This document shows positions 18,941 to 28,190 of a stretch of 64,000 nucleotides of DNA, piece by piece (position 1 is the stretch's first letter; every line of letters begins with the position of its first letter). Origin of the DNA: Chloroflexota bacterium (GTDB taxonomy: Bacteria; Chloroflexota; Anaerolineae; 4572-78; J111); contig BOKF01000022.1 in NCBI GenBank assembly GCA_016860845.1, positions 74,031 to 138,030 on the forward strand, written 5' to 3'. The translations under genes were made by a program, and so were the position numbers. The notes under the pieces were generated by a model. The model saw only the letters and a list, made by a program, of their open reading frames with translations, made no database searches and was not told where the DNA came from.

Positions 18941-19744
18941 ATGACTTCTCAAGAAGTAACTTTACCCATCGCCGTCCAGTTGTACAGCCTGCGGACGTTA
19001 CCCGGCACGTTTGATGAAACCCTGGCCCAGGTGGCCGGGGTTGGCTACACCGCTGTGGAAACCGTGGGCGACCACGGCTGCACCCCCGCCGAAATGCGCG
19101 CCCTGTTAGACAAACATGGCCTGCAAGTCATCGCCACTCACCTGCCACTCGACAGCTTGCGGAACAATCTGCCTCAAATTATTACTTTCAACCAGGCCAT
19201 CGGCAATGACGTCCTCGTTGCCCCGTATATTCCCTACCTGGTGGGCGAAAAGCGCGCCAGCATCTTTCAGGAAACCGGCCAACTGCTGGGCGAACTGGCC
19301 CAACGCTGCCAGGCCGAAGGCATGCGGTTGTTGTACCACAACCACCACTGGGAGATGGTTGAGATTGATGGCAAACTCGCCCTGGATTGGCTGTTTGACA
19401 GCGCCGGCGACAGCCTCGGTTTTGAGCCGGACCTGGCCTGGATAATCTTTGGTGGCGTTGACCCGGTGGCGTTGTTGCAACGTTACGCGGGCCGCTGCCT
19501 GCGAGTACACGTGAAGGATCTGGGAACCGTCGGCCCGGATTCTTCAGAGCCGCTCATGGATGGGGCGGTGATGGCCGATGTTGGCGCGGGCAGCCTGGAC
19601 TGGCCGGCCCTGCTCCCCGCTGCCCGCGACGCCGGCGCGGCCTGGTACATCGTTGAGCACGATAATCCACCCGACCCCGTGGCCAGCGTCTCGAACAGCT
19701 TGGCCTATCTGTGTCAGGAGCTGCCAGGTATCCTTTGCGTATGA
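18941..19744 (+). CDS. Sugar phosphate isomerase/epimerase-like TIM-barrel protein
   Basis: A 267-residue AP_endonuc_2/xylose-isomerase-like TIM barrel. Start ATG 18941 has AAGGA upstream; the open frame extends into the ATPase end but that part is out of family. Metal-site candidates are in LYHNHHWEM (about residue 130), the Glu of GFEPDLAWI, VHVKDLG and the Glu of YIVEHDNP, the usual E-D-H-E arrangement. Such proteins isomerise or epimerise keto-sugars and also include 3-dehydro-glucoside-modifying enzymes. Located between the importer and the glucosidase, it probably acts on the imported sugar. Confidence 0.85.
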   Translation: MTSQEVTLPIAVQLYSLRTLPGTFDETLAQVAGVGYTAVETVGDHGCTPAEMRALLDKHGLQVIATHLPLDSLRNNLPQIITFNQAIGNDVLVAPYIPYLVGEKRASIFQETGQLLGELAQRCQAEGMRLLYHNHHWEMVEIDGKLALDWLFDSAGDSLGFEPDLAWIIFGGVDPVALLQRYAGRCLRVHVKDLGTVGPDSSEPLMDGAVMADVGAGSLDWPALLPAARDAGAAWYIVEHDNPPDPVASVSNSLAYLCQELPGILCV

Positions 19745-19766
19745 ATTATGAGATCACTGAGGAAAT

Positions 19767-22289
19767 ATGAGCCACAAAACAGATAATCCACCTGTAGCCG
19801 ATGTGGAAGCGCGCCTTGACGCGCTCCTGCAAGCCATGACCTTGGAGGAACAAGTCTCCCTGCTGGCCGGAGCATCCTTTTGGTTGACCGTCCCGATCGA
19901 ACGGCTGGGTATTCCGGCCATCAAAGTGAGCGATGGCCCCAACGGGGCGCGTGGCGGCGGCGCTCTCGTCGGCGGCGTGCCGGCGGCTTGCTTCCCGGTC
20001 GGGATTTCTTTGGCCTCCACCTGGAATACGGGGCTGGTGGAGCAAATTGGTCAAGCGCTGGGCGAGGAAGCTCAATCAAAAGGGGCGCGGGTCCTGCTTG
20101 GGCCAACGGTAAACATCCATCGTTCCACGCTGAATGGCCGCAACTTTGAGTGCTATTCGGAAGATCCGTGCCTGTCGGCCCAAATAGTCACGGCCTATAT
20201 CAAAGGCGTGCAGAGCCGGGGCGTGGCCGCCACCGTCAAGCATTATGTCGGCAATGAGTCGGAATTCCAGCGCATGACCATCAATTGTGAAATTGACGAG
20301 CGCCCCCTGCGCGAAATCTACTTATTACCCTTTGCAGCAGCCGTCAAAGAAGCGCGGGTCTGGGCGGTGATGAGTGCATACAACAAAGTCAACGGCACAT
20401 ACGCGGGAGACCACCCCCAATTGTTGCGCGGTATCCTCAAGGATGAATGGGGCTTCGACGGCGTGGTGATGTCCGACTGGTTTGCTAACCACAGCCCGAC
20501 CTCGGTTGAGGCGGGCCTTGATTTGGAGATGCCCGGCCCGGCCAGAGAACGGGGAGCAAAACTCGTCCAGGCCGCCCGAGCGGGGCAGGTCAGCCCGGAG
20601 GCGGTGCAGGAAAGCGCCCGGCGGGTACTGCGCCTCATCGCGCGGGTGGGCGCATTTGACGATCCCACCATTCCCGACGAACAGGCCCTTGATCGCCCGG
20701 AGCACCGCGCCCTCATCCGGCGCGCCGGAGCCGAAGGTATCGTCTTGTTGAAGAACAATGGAGTCCTGCCGCTGGATAAACACGCGCTGACCACGCTGGC
20801 TGTCATCGGCCCCAATGCCAAAACTGCCCAGATTATGGGTGGCGGCAGCGCCCAGGTAAACGCGCACTACCGGGTCAGTCCGCTGGAGGGGATTACAGTG
20901 CAGGTAGGGCGGAACGTCGAGATTGGCTATGAACTGGGCTGCACCAATTACAAATATTTACCGCTGCTTCCCGGCCGGCAGCTTGTCTCGCTGGAGGGAC
21001 AGCCCGGCCTCAGCGCCGAATACTTCAACAGCCTCGACCTGTCCGGCCCGGTGGTATTCCGCAAACAGACCCTGGAAACAGAGTTAATGTGGTTAGATAC
21101 TGTAGGGCCGGGCGTAGAGCGGGCCAATTTTTCAGCCCGTCTCACCACCTGCTTTACCCCTGAGACCAGTGGCGAATACCATTTCAGCCTGGTCAGCGCC
21201 GGTTTGAGCCGTATGTTTATGAACGGACATTTAGTGGTGGATAACTGGGACGCCTGGCAGCCGGGAGATAGTTATTTCACATTTGGCAGCCAGGAAGCCA
21301 TCGGCGTAATGGAACTTCGGGCCGGCCAGCCGTATGATCTGACAATTGAGTATAGCCGCCGAAATGCGCCTACCCTGGCCGCACTAAGGATCGGTGTGTT
21401 CCAGCCGCTCGGCGATGAAGCGATTGAACGGGCGGTGGCCCTGGCCGCCACAGCCGATGTAGCCGTCATCTGCGCCGGTTTGACTGGCGAGTGGGACAGC
21501 GAGGGGCAAGACCGGCCCCACATGGACCTGGTGGGTCGTCAGAATGAACTGATTGCCCGTGTCGCCGCCGTCAATCCCCGTACGGTGGTTGTGTTGCAGA
21601 CGGGTGGGCCGGTGACCATGCCCTGGCTTAATCAGGTGGCCGGGGTCATGCAAGCCTGGTATCCCGGTCAGGAGTGCGGCAACGCCATCGCCGATGTGCT
21701 GTTTGGCGAAGTCAATCCCTCCGGCAAACTGCCGCAAACGTTCCCGGTTCGACTGGAAGATAACCCGGCGTTTATCAATTACCCCGGCGAAAATGGCCGG
21801 GTGCGTTACGGTGAGGGCATTTTTGTGGGCTACCGTTATTACGATAAGAAGCGGGTCGAGCCACTGTTCCCCTTTGGCTTTGGCCTCTCCTATACCAGCT
21901 TTGCCTACGCCAACCTCCGCCTCAGCCCTGTCCTTGAGCGAAGCGAAGGAGTGGAGGCCATCACGCCGGATGGTCAATTGACCGTCAACGTGGACGTGAC
22001 CAATACCGGCCAGCGGCCGGGGCAAGAGGTTGTCCAATTGTATGTGCATGACGTTGCGGCCCGCCTTATCCGCCCCCTGAAGGAGCTAAAAGGCTTTGCC
22101 AAGATTGCCTTAGCGCCCGGTGAGACGAAGACGGTGACGTTGACCCTCGACCGGCAAGCGCTGGCTTACTGGGATGATGCGCAGCAGGCGTGGGTAGCGG
22201 AGGCCGGCGAGTTTGAGGTGTTGCTTGGCAGCTCATCACATGATATTCGGGCGCGCGCCGGGTTCTGCTTGACCGACACGGTCATCTAA
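19767..22289 (+). CDS. GH3 beta-glucosidase with inserted PA14 domain
   Basis: An 840-residue glycoside hydrolase family 3 enzyme. The N-terminal TIM barrel carries KH at 158-159 and the nucleophile Asp237 in GFDGVVMSDW. The alpha/beta sandwich domain is interrupted by a PA14 module (from about residue 408, LSAEYFN, to about 545), which in GH3 enzymes narrows specificity to short oligosaccharides. A fibronectin-III-like domain (LTVNVDVTNTGQRPGQEV) closes the protein. There is no signal peptide, so it should act in the cytoplasm on beta-glucosides brought in by the upstream importer. Confidence 0.94.
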   Translation: MSHKTDNPPVADVEARLDALLQAMTLEEQVSLLAGASFWLTVPIERLGIPAIKVSDGPNGARGGGALVGGVPAACFPVGISLASTWNTGLVEQIGQALGEEAQSKGARVLLGPTVNIHRSTLNGRNFECYSEDPCLSAQIVTAYIKGVQSRGVAATVKHYVGNESEFQRMTINCEIDERPLREIYLLPFAAAVKEARVWAVMSAYNKVNGTYAGDHPQLLRGILKDEWGFDGVVMSDWFANHSPTSVEAGLDLEMPGPARERGAKLVQAARAGQVSPEAVQESARRVLRLIARVGAFDDPTIPDEQALDRPEHRALIRRAGAEGIVLLKNNGVLPLDKHALTTLAVIGPNAKTAQIMGGGSAQVNAHYRVSPLEGITVQVGRNVEIGYELGCTNYKYLPLLPGRQLVSLEGQPGLSAEYFNSLDLSGPVVFRKQTLETELMWLDTVGPGVERANFSARLTTCFTPETSGEYHFSLVSAGLSRMFMNGHLVVDNWDAWQPGDSYFTFGSQEAIGVMELRAGQPYDLTIEYSRRNAPTLAALRIGVFQPLGDEAIERAVALAATADVAVICAGLTGEWDSEGQDRPHMDLVGRQNELIARVAAVNPRTVVVLQTGGPVTMPWLNQVAGVMQAWYPGQECGNAIADVLFGEVNPSGKLPQTFPVRLEDNPAFINYPGENGRVRYGEGIFVGYRYYDKKRVEPLFPFGFGLSYTSFAYANLRLSPVLERSEGVEAITPDGQLTVNVDVTNTGQRPGQEVVQLYVHDVAARLIRPLKELKGFAKIALAPGETKTVTLTLDRQALAYWDDAQQAWVAEAGEFEVLLGSSSHDIRARAGFCLTDTVI

Positions 22290-22401
22290 GGAAAAACATG
22301 TCTTACATTTAGGCTCGACCCCACGTCCAGTGATCTCAGTGCGACAGGTCACCGAGTGGATGTGCCGATACCTGTCTGTGTTAGGATTATGTAATCTTTA
22401 C

Positions 22402-22725
22402 TCACTCGAAAGCCGACGATACTATCCTCGACCAAATGCTGATGACCTTGCAGATGAAAAACCGGTTCGCCTGCTGGCGCACAAGCGAGACATTCGTATC
22501 AAACGCATCTTGAATCTGCTTCGGCGCCAGCAACTGTGCCGCCATTTCAGCGGCTAATCCCTCTAAAACCCCACGTAGCATAAAGACCTCGACAGTTTCT
22601 GAGGGGCTGCGCTGCACGACAGCCAACCTGAGGAATAATTTCAACAAACCCTTATTTTCTACCGCCCTGATAATTGAGTTAAAATAGGAGTAATTACCCC
22701 GATAGCATATATGGGGGATAGACAA
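22402..22725 (-). pseudogene. Remnant of a GntR-family regulator (FCD domain fragment)
   Basis: A 107-codon frame whose middle, VEVFMLRGVLEGLAAEMAAQ, matches the start of the FCD ligand-binding domain of FadR-type GntR regulators; the preceding 20 residues resemble the wing-to-FCD linker. The helix-turn-helix part and most of the FCD domain are missing, and the residues after about 80 do not fit the family. It lies in the 556-bp gap between the GH3 gene and the cyclase. The rest of the gap holds a palindromic repeat (22768-22807) and nothing else I recognise. Confidence 0.5.
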
Positions 22726-22767
22726 AAATCTTAAGATTCCTCATACTGAGGGGTGTTCAATGCGCAC

Positions 22768-22807
22768 TCCTGTTCCCACGCTTCGCGTCAGTTGGGGAAC
22801 GAGATTG
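22768..22807. repeat. Palindromic dispersed repeat (GTTCCC family), copy 2
   Basis: TGTTCCCACGCTTCGCGTCA is followed by GTTGGGGAACGAGA; the arms match those of the copies at 8190-8254 and 29973-30011. It sits 40 bp upstream of the cyclase start. Confidence 0.65.
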
Positions 22808-22845
22808 CCCTACGCATTCAGACTCTGAATCATTAAGGGATAATC

Positions 22846-25800
22846 ATGGTGACTGAGCTTATTGAAACTCTCGCCAGCTACGTGCCGGCGCTGATTACTC
22901 GTCGCCTGGCAGTCAACCCGACGCCAATTGATAGCCCCACCGCCGAAACATTCCCTGCCGCCGTGCTTTTCGCCGACATCTCCGGCTTTACCGCTCTAAC
23001 CGAACACCTGGCTCAGAAAGGACCGGCCGGGGCGGAAGAATTGACCCAACATCTCAACACCTACTTTGGACAATTGATTGATTTGATTACCGCTTACGGG
23101 GGTGATATTGTTAAATTTGCCGGCGATGCGCTGATTGCCCTCTGGCCAGCTTTTAATGAAACCGGCCATTATGATCCGGCTTGCCTGCCGGCGGCGGTCA
23201 AGCAAGCGGCCCAATGCAGCATGGTTGTCCAGCAGCGCCTCAACGCCTATGAGGTAGCGGTAGGAGTCCGTCTATCGCTCAAGTTGGCCCTGGGTGTTGG
23301 CGACGTCCTGACCATGCATCTCGGCGGAGTCTATGGCCGCTGGGAATTTTTGGTTACCGGCGCACCCTTGATCCAGGTCGGTTTGGCCGGTAGTCAGGCT
23401 CAACCCGGCGACACAATCCTCTCGCCCGAAGCCTGGTCGCTCCTGCCGGAGACAGCGGTTGGGAGTCCGGTCAGTCCTGGGGCCACTTCTCTACCAGGCT
23501 CAACGAACGGAGGGCCGAATAGGGCGCTCCGTTTAACGGGTCTGCGCCAGTCTGGCTCGACCCCATCTCTGACTGAGAGTGCCACACCTCTGCCAGTGGA
23601 GGCAGAAGCCGGGTTGCGGGCGTTTATTCCGGGGGCGATTTTGGCCCGGCTGGCGGCCGGACAGGCCGGCTGGCTGGCCGAACTGCGCCGGGTAACGGTC
23701 ATCTTTATCAACCTGCACGACCTCGATTATGCCATGCCGCTGGAACAGGCCCAGTCGCTGATGCAAACCTTGCAAACCAGCCTCTATCGCTATGAAGGCA
23801 GCATCAACAAACTGAGTGTAGACGACAAGGGTGTCACCCTGATTGCTGCCCTGGGGCTACCCCCGTTAGCCCATGAAGATGACCCGGCGCGCGGGGTCCA
23901 GGTGGCGATGGCTGTTCAGGCCGAACTCCAGCGCATGGGATTGCGCAGCGCCATTGGGGTCACGACCGGACGGGCTTTTTGTGGGATGGTCGGCAACAAC
24001 CGGCGGCGCGAGTACACCATGATCGGTGATGTGGTCAACCTGGCCGCGCGCCTGATGCAAGCCGCCTCTGACGGCATTCTGTGTGATGCGGCCACCTATA
24101 ACGCCGCCCAGGCCCAACTGAATTTTGAGGTTCTGCCGCCGATGAAGGTCAAAGGTAAGGCAGAGCCGGTAGCGGTTTACCGCCCGCTGAGCCTAAAAGC
24201 GGGGGCCAGCCGGCGTCAGACTACCCTGGTGGGACGCCAGGCGGAGCGCGAGCTGCTGACTTCTCACCTCCAAACGCTGCTGCGAGGGACAGGCGGCATT
24301 ATCGTGATTGAAGGTGAAGCCGGCGTTGGTAAGTCGCGTTTGATTGAAGAGCTGCTCCGGCAAGCCTATGCGCTGGGGGTGCTGGGCTGGTTGGGCATCG
24401 CCAGCGCGATTGATAAATCAACGCCTTATCATGCCTGGCGACCCGTCTTCAAGCAGCTTTTTAATTTGGAGTCACTGCCAGACGACCCCGGTCTTCGCCG
24501 CGCGCATGTCCAGCAGCAGTTGGAAACCCGCTTTGCACCCCTGCCCGCAATCCCTGCTTTGCCTGGGCAGGCGGGGCTTGGGGAAGGGAAGAGTTCCTCT
24601 CCGGCGCTGGGGCAGTTGGCTCCGCTGCTCAACCCGGTCCTATCCCTCGATTGGCCGGAAAACGAGATCACCGAACACATGACCGGCAAAGTGCGGGCCG
24701 ATAATACCCACGAGCTGCTCCTGCATTTGCTGCAACAAGCGGTGCATCGAGACGGGGAGATCATGCTGGTATTAGAAGACGCTCACTGGCTCGACTCGGC
24801 CTCATGGGGGCTGGCCTTGCTGGTGGCGCAGCGGGTCCACCCTATTCTGCTGGTGCTGGCCACTCGCCCTCTGACCGAACCCCTGCCTCCGGAATACAGC
24901 CAGTTGCTGCGCGATCCTAACACCCACCAAATAACTTTAAATACTTTGCCGCTGGCCGATATGGTCACCCTGGTCTGCCAAAGGCTGGGTGTGGCCAGTC
25001 TACCTGACCCGCTAGCGGAGTTGATTTATACCAAAACGGATGGCAATCCCTTTTTCGGTGAAGAACTGGCTTACGCCCTGCGCGACTCGGGCTTGATCAC
25101 GGTCGCCAATGGGGAGTGCCGCCTCACCCCCCAGGCGGCTGACTTCCAGAGTTTGTACCTGCCGGATACGGTCCAGGGAGTCATTACCAGCCGGATTGAT
25201 CGCTTGACGCCTCCGCAGCAGTTGACCCTCAAAGTAGCCAGTGTCATTGGCCGGGTCTTTGAATTTGAAACCCTGCATGTTATTCATCCGATTGAGGCTG
25301 ATAAAACTCGCCTGCCCGATTATCTGAACGGCCTGGCCCGTTTAGACATTACCGAACTGGAAGTCCCCGAACCCAACTTGACCTATATCTTCAAGCATAT
25401 CATCACCCAGGAAGTTGCCTACAATATGATGCTCTTTGCCCATCGCCGTGAGCTGCACCGGGCGGTAGCCGATTGGTACGAGCAAACCTATGGGGATGAC
25501 TTGTCGCCTTTCTACTCGCGTCTGGCTTTCCACTGGCGGCAGGCAAGTGTTATCCCCAAAGCACTGGACTACTTGGAGAAAGCAGGCGAACAGGCTCTGC
25601 GCAGTTATGCTAATGAAGAAGCTGTCGAGTTTTTTTGCGACGCCCTTGCTCTGGCAGAGGAGGAGAAGAGCAGGGGGGCAGGGGGGCAGGGGGGCGAAGG
25701 AGCAGGGCAGAAATCCGAGTTACCTCCTCCAACCCTCCAGTCTTCCAACCTTCCATCCGTTCAACGCCGGGCACGTTGGGAATTGAAATTAGGCGAAGCG

Positions 25801-27177
25801 TATGTCAACTGGGTTAAATTTGCAGAAGGACGGGCCCACCTTGAGCAGGGTTTAACCCTGCTGGGAAAACCTATGCCCTCCGGCAAAATCAGTTTAATCA
25901 CCGGCCTGGTGGGGCAGGTCTTGCAGCAAGCGCTGTACCGGCTGTGGCCGGCCCGTTATCTTGGCCGCCAGGCATCGGAGAGCGACAATTTGTTGGAAGC
26001 GGCGCGGGCCTATGAAGGTTTGACGGCTGTTTATTACTTTGCCAATGAAACTGTGCCTTCTTTGTATGCGGCGTTTCGCTCGCTCACCCTGGCCGAGGCA
26101 GCCGGGCCGTCGCCTGAATTGGCCCGGGGTTATGCTTCGGTGGGCGTAATTATCGGTTTTGTGCCGTTCCATACCCTGGCCGAAAATTACTGCCGCCGCG
26201 CTTTGGAGATGACCCGGCGCATCCACAATCTGCCGGCGCGGGCCTGGGTAGCGCTTTTGACCGGGATTTATTATGCCGGAGTGGGCCACTGGGAACAGGC
26301 CCGCGATCTACTCGGACAAGTTATTGACATTTCGGAACGGCTGGGCGACCGGGGTCGGCGCGACGACGGTGTGGGCAACCTGGCTATGGTCGAATATTTT
26401 CAGGGCCGCTTTGCCCAGTGCGCCAAACTGTATGACGAGTATTGGCTCTCCGCCAAGCGGCGTCGTGACGCGCATAACCAGGCCTGGGCCTTGCGCGGCC
26501 AGGTCTACTGCCTTTTGCCAGGTGGCGATTTTGAGGAGGCGCTCCGCCGTTTGGAGATGCTTGAGACCCTGCTCGCAGAAAACACGCACGTGGTAGACGA
26601 GGCGCTCCATATTGATTTGCACGGTTTGAAAGCATTGGTCCATCTGCGCCGGGGGAACGCGGAACTCGCCCTGGCGGCGGCTGAAAAAGCCTCGCAATTG
26701 ATTGCCAAAACCTCTCCCACCTCGTTCCTGTCCCTGCCTGGCTATGCCGGCGCAGCCGAAGCTCACCTGGTTCTGTGGGAAGCAGCCCTTACCGGGCAAA
26801 ATTCTAAAGCCAAAGCCAAGGATCTTAAAGCGGGAGCACAGCGAGCTTGCCGGGCCCTACAAGCCTATGCTCGTGTCTTCCCAATCGGCCAGCCCCGCGC
26901 CTATCTCTGGCAAGGCGTGTTGGAGTGGGTGTCGGGCCGCCGGGGTCGAGCCAGAAAGTGGTGGGCCAAAAGCCTGCGGGCGGCTGAAAAGCTCGATATA
27001 CCTTACTCTGCCGGGCTGGCTCATTTTGAAGTCGGGCAGCGGCTGCCCTTGACCGACCCGGCGCGGGCTCGTCACCTGGCGCGGGCCTGCCGCATTTTTA
27101 CCCGGTTGGGCGCTACCTATGACCTGGAACGTGCCCAGGAGGCACTGCGGTGTACGACCCCCAACAAAGCTGCCTGA
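22846..27177 (+). CDS. ADCY10-like adenylyl cyclase: two cyclase domains, AAA ATPase and TPR region
   Basis: A 1443-residue cytoplasmic multidomain protein arranged like mammalian soluble adenylyl cyclase. Domain C1 (about 38-200) has ADISGF (43-48) and KFAGDAL (90-96), giving both metal-binding Asp residues. Domain C2 (about 280-445) has Asn in place of the first Asp (VIFINLHD) but keeps GRAFCGMVG and YTMIGDVVNLAARL, so one active site per C1/C2 pair is likely. A P-loop NTPase follows (Walker A GEAGVGKS near 490; Walker B LVLEDAHWLD near 640). The last 470 residues are TPR-like helices. Residues about 942-972 are a low-complexity insert encoded by heptamer/octamer repeats. First gene of the unusual 22846-33226 locus. 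Confidence 0.9.
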   Translation: MVTELIETLASYVPALITRRLAVNPTPIDSPTAETFPAAVLFADISGFTALTEHLAQKGPAGAEELTQHLNTYFGQLIDLITAYGGDIVKFAGDALIALWPAFNETGHYDPACLPAAVKQAAQCSMVVQQRLNAYEVAVGVRLSLKLALGVGDVLTMHLGGVYGRWEFLVTGAPLIQVGLAGSQAQPGDTILSPEAWSLLPETAVGSPVSPGATSLPGSTNGGPNRALRLTGLRQSGSTPSLTESATPLPVEAEAGLRAFIPGAILARLAAGQAGWLAELRRVTVIFINLHDLDYAMPLEQAQSLMQTLQTSLYRYEGSINKLSVDDKGVTLIAALGLPPLAHEDDPARGVQVAMAVQAELQRMGLRSAIGVTTGRAFCGMVGNNRRREYTMIGDVVNLAARLMQAASDGILCDAATYNAAQAQLNFEVLPPMKVKGKAEPVAVYRPLSLKAGASRRQTTLVGRQAERELLTSHLQTLLRGTGGIIVIEGEAGVGKSRLIEELLRQAYALGVLGWLGIASAIDKSTPYHAWRPVFKQLFNLESLPDDPGLRRAHVQQQLETRFAPLPAIPALPGQAGLGEGKSSSPALGQLAPLLNPVLSLDWPENEITEHMTGKVRADNTHELLLHLLQQAVHRDGEIMLVLEDAHWLDSASWGLALLVAQRVHPILLVLATRPLTEPLPPEYSQLLRDPNTHQITLNTLPLADMVTLVCQRLGVASLPDPLAELIYTKTDGNPFFGEELAYALRDSGLITVANGECRLTPQAADFQSLYLPDTVQGVITSRIDRLTPPQQLTLKVASVIGRVFEFETLHVIHPIEADKTRLPDYLNGLARLDITELEVPEPNLTYIFKHIITQEVAYNMMLFAHRRELHRAVADWYEQTYGDDLSPFYSRLAFHWRQASVIPKALDYLEKAGEQALRSYANEEAVEFFCDALALAEEEKSRGAGGQGGEGAGQKSELPPPTLQSSNLPSVQRRARWELKLGEAYVNWVKFAEGRAHLEQGLTLLGKPMPSGKISLITGLVGQVLQQALYRLWPARYLGRQASESDNLLEAARAYEGLTAVYYFANETVPSLYAAFRSLTLAEAAGPSPELARGYASVGVIIGFVPFHTLAENYCRRALEMTRRIHNLPARAWVALLTGIYYAGVGHWEQARDLLGQVIDISERLGDRGRRDDGVGNLAMVEYFQGRFAQCAKLYDEYWLSAKRRRDAHNQAWALRGQVYCLLPGGDFEEALRRLEMLETLLAENTHVVDEALHIDLHGLKALVHLRRGNAELALAAAEKASQLIAKTSPTSFLSLPGYAGAAEAHLVLWEAALTGQNSKAKAKDLKAGAQRACRALQAYARVFPIGQPRAYLWQGVLEWVSGRRGRARKWWAKSLRAAEKLDIPYSAGLAHFEVGQRLPLTDPARARHLARACRIFTRLGATYDLERAQEALRCTTPNKAA
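25669..25761. repeat. Short tandem repeat insert inside the cyclase gene
   Basis: Two or three G-rich octamers (GGGGGGCA) are followed after about 35 bp by CT-rich units of CCAACC/TTCCA type. The insert keeps the reading frame and encodes a Gly-rich then Pro-rich linker between the AAA and TPR regions. Its composition is foreign to the flanking coding sequence. Confidence 0.8.
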
Positions 27178-28085
27178 TTACCGCTGCTGTTTCTCGCTTG
27201 CAGCATGACCTGGATCAGGCCGCGCCGCTGCTGGCTCAGCACGTCTCGCGCTGGATGCAGCAGTTAGCCGGCGGAACTGAACCGGCCACTTATTTCACCC
27301 ACCCGCAGGCGTTCCCCTCTTTATTATTACCCTGGTGGCTGGAAAAGAGCCTCGGCTTCGGCCACGACCTGGCGTTTCAAGGAGACCTGGCCTACTCGAC
27401 GATCAACGGCTATTATGCTATTCGGTTGGCCGATAATTTGATGGATGGCAATTCTACAGTAGAATTGAAGCTGCTGCCGGCCCTTAATTTCTTTCAGACC
27501 CAGTTTCAGGCGGCCTACCACCCTTATTTTGCGACTGACCATCCATTTTGGCGCTTTTTCAGAACCACATGGTTTCACTCGGCTGAGGTAACATTCCAGG
27601 ATGCCCTGCTGGCCGACTGGGAGGCAGCTCAGTTTGAACAGGTGGCGGCCCAAAAAACCTGCGCGGCCAAGATCCCATTGGCTGCGGTCAGTTATCGCGC
27701 TGATAGGGCTGACCTGATTGCGGCATGGTCGCGCTGCGTGGATTTGTTCGGCTGTTGGCACCAACTGTTGAATGACCTTTTCGGCTGGCAGCGGGATTAC
27801 AGCAGCGGCATACACACTTACTTTTTGGTCGAAGCTGAACGGCGGCGCCATCCCGATGAACCCGTTGTGGCCTGGGTGGCCAGGGAGGGCTTCGCCTGGG
27901 CGCTTGAAACAGCGCAGGGCTGGCTGTCGGCCTTGAAAGCCCTGGCTCAGGAGCTGCACAGCCCGGATTTGCTGGTCTACCTGGAAATGCGGGAGCGGAT
28001 GCTCCAAAAACAGACTAACGAGGTCGCGGCCGGGTTGGAGGCTCTCGCCCGGATTGCAGCGGTAAGTCATGTCATTCCGAACTAA
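27150..28085 (+). CDS. Class I terpene synthase/prenyl synthase-like protein
   Basis: A 311-residue all-helical protein with the two metal-binding signatures of class I isoprenoid synthases: an Asp-rich site DNLMD (95-99) preceded by YYAIRLA, and NDLFGWQRD (208-216), which fits the NSE pattern N-D-x-x-[STG]-x-x-[KR]-[DE] of terpene synthases. Spacing of about 113 residues is right for the fold. GTG start with AGGAGG seven bases upstream, overlapping the cyclase end by 28 bp. The final residues SHVIPN come from a dispersed repeat. Predicted to ionise a prenyl diphosphate or be a binding-only homologue; product unknown. Confidence 0.62.
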   Translation: MYDPQQSCLITAAVSRLQHDLDQAAPLLAQHVSRWMQQLAGGTEPATYFTHPQAFPSLLLPWWLEKSLGFGHDLAFQGDLAYSTINGYYAIRLADNLMDGNSTVELKLLPALNFFQTQFQAAYHPYFATDHPFWRFFRTTWFHSAEVTFQDALLADWEAAQFEQVAAQKTCAAKIPLAAVSYRADRADLIAAWSRCVDLFGCWHQLLNDLFGWQRDYSSGIHTYFLVEAERRRHPDEPVVAWVAREGFAWALETAQGWLSALKALAQELHSPDLLVYLEMRERMLQKQTNEVAAGLEALARIAAVSHVIPN

Positions 28086-28132
28086 AAAGTGACACCACAA
28101 GGATTTCTCGCTCCTTCGTCGCTCGAAATGAC
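28069..28132. repeat. GTCATTTCGAGCGA-family dispersed repeat, copy 1
   Basis: GTCATGTCATTCCGA at the left and GATTTCTCGC...GCTCGAAATGAC at the right form the inverted-repeat element also seen at 56632-56760 and 61618-61702. It overlaps the last codons of the terpene-synthase-like gene. Confidence 0.75.
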
Positions 28133-28190
28133 TTGTTGGACGGAGTGAAAAAGTGCACTTTTTTATTCCGTAAAAAATCGAGGGATAATC

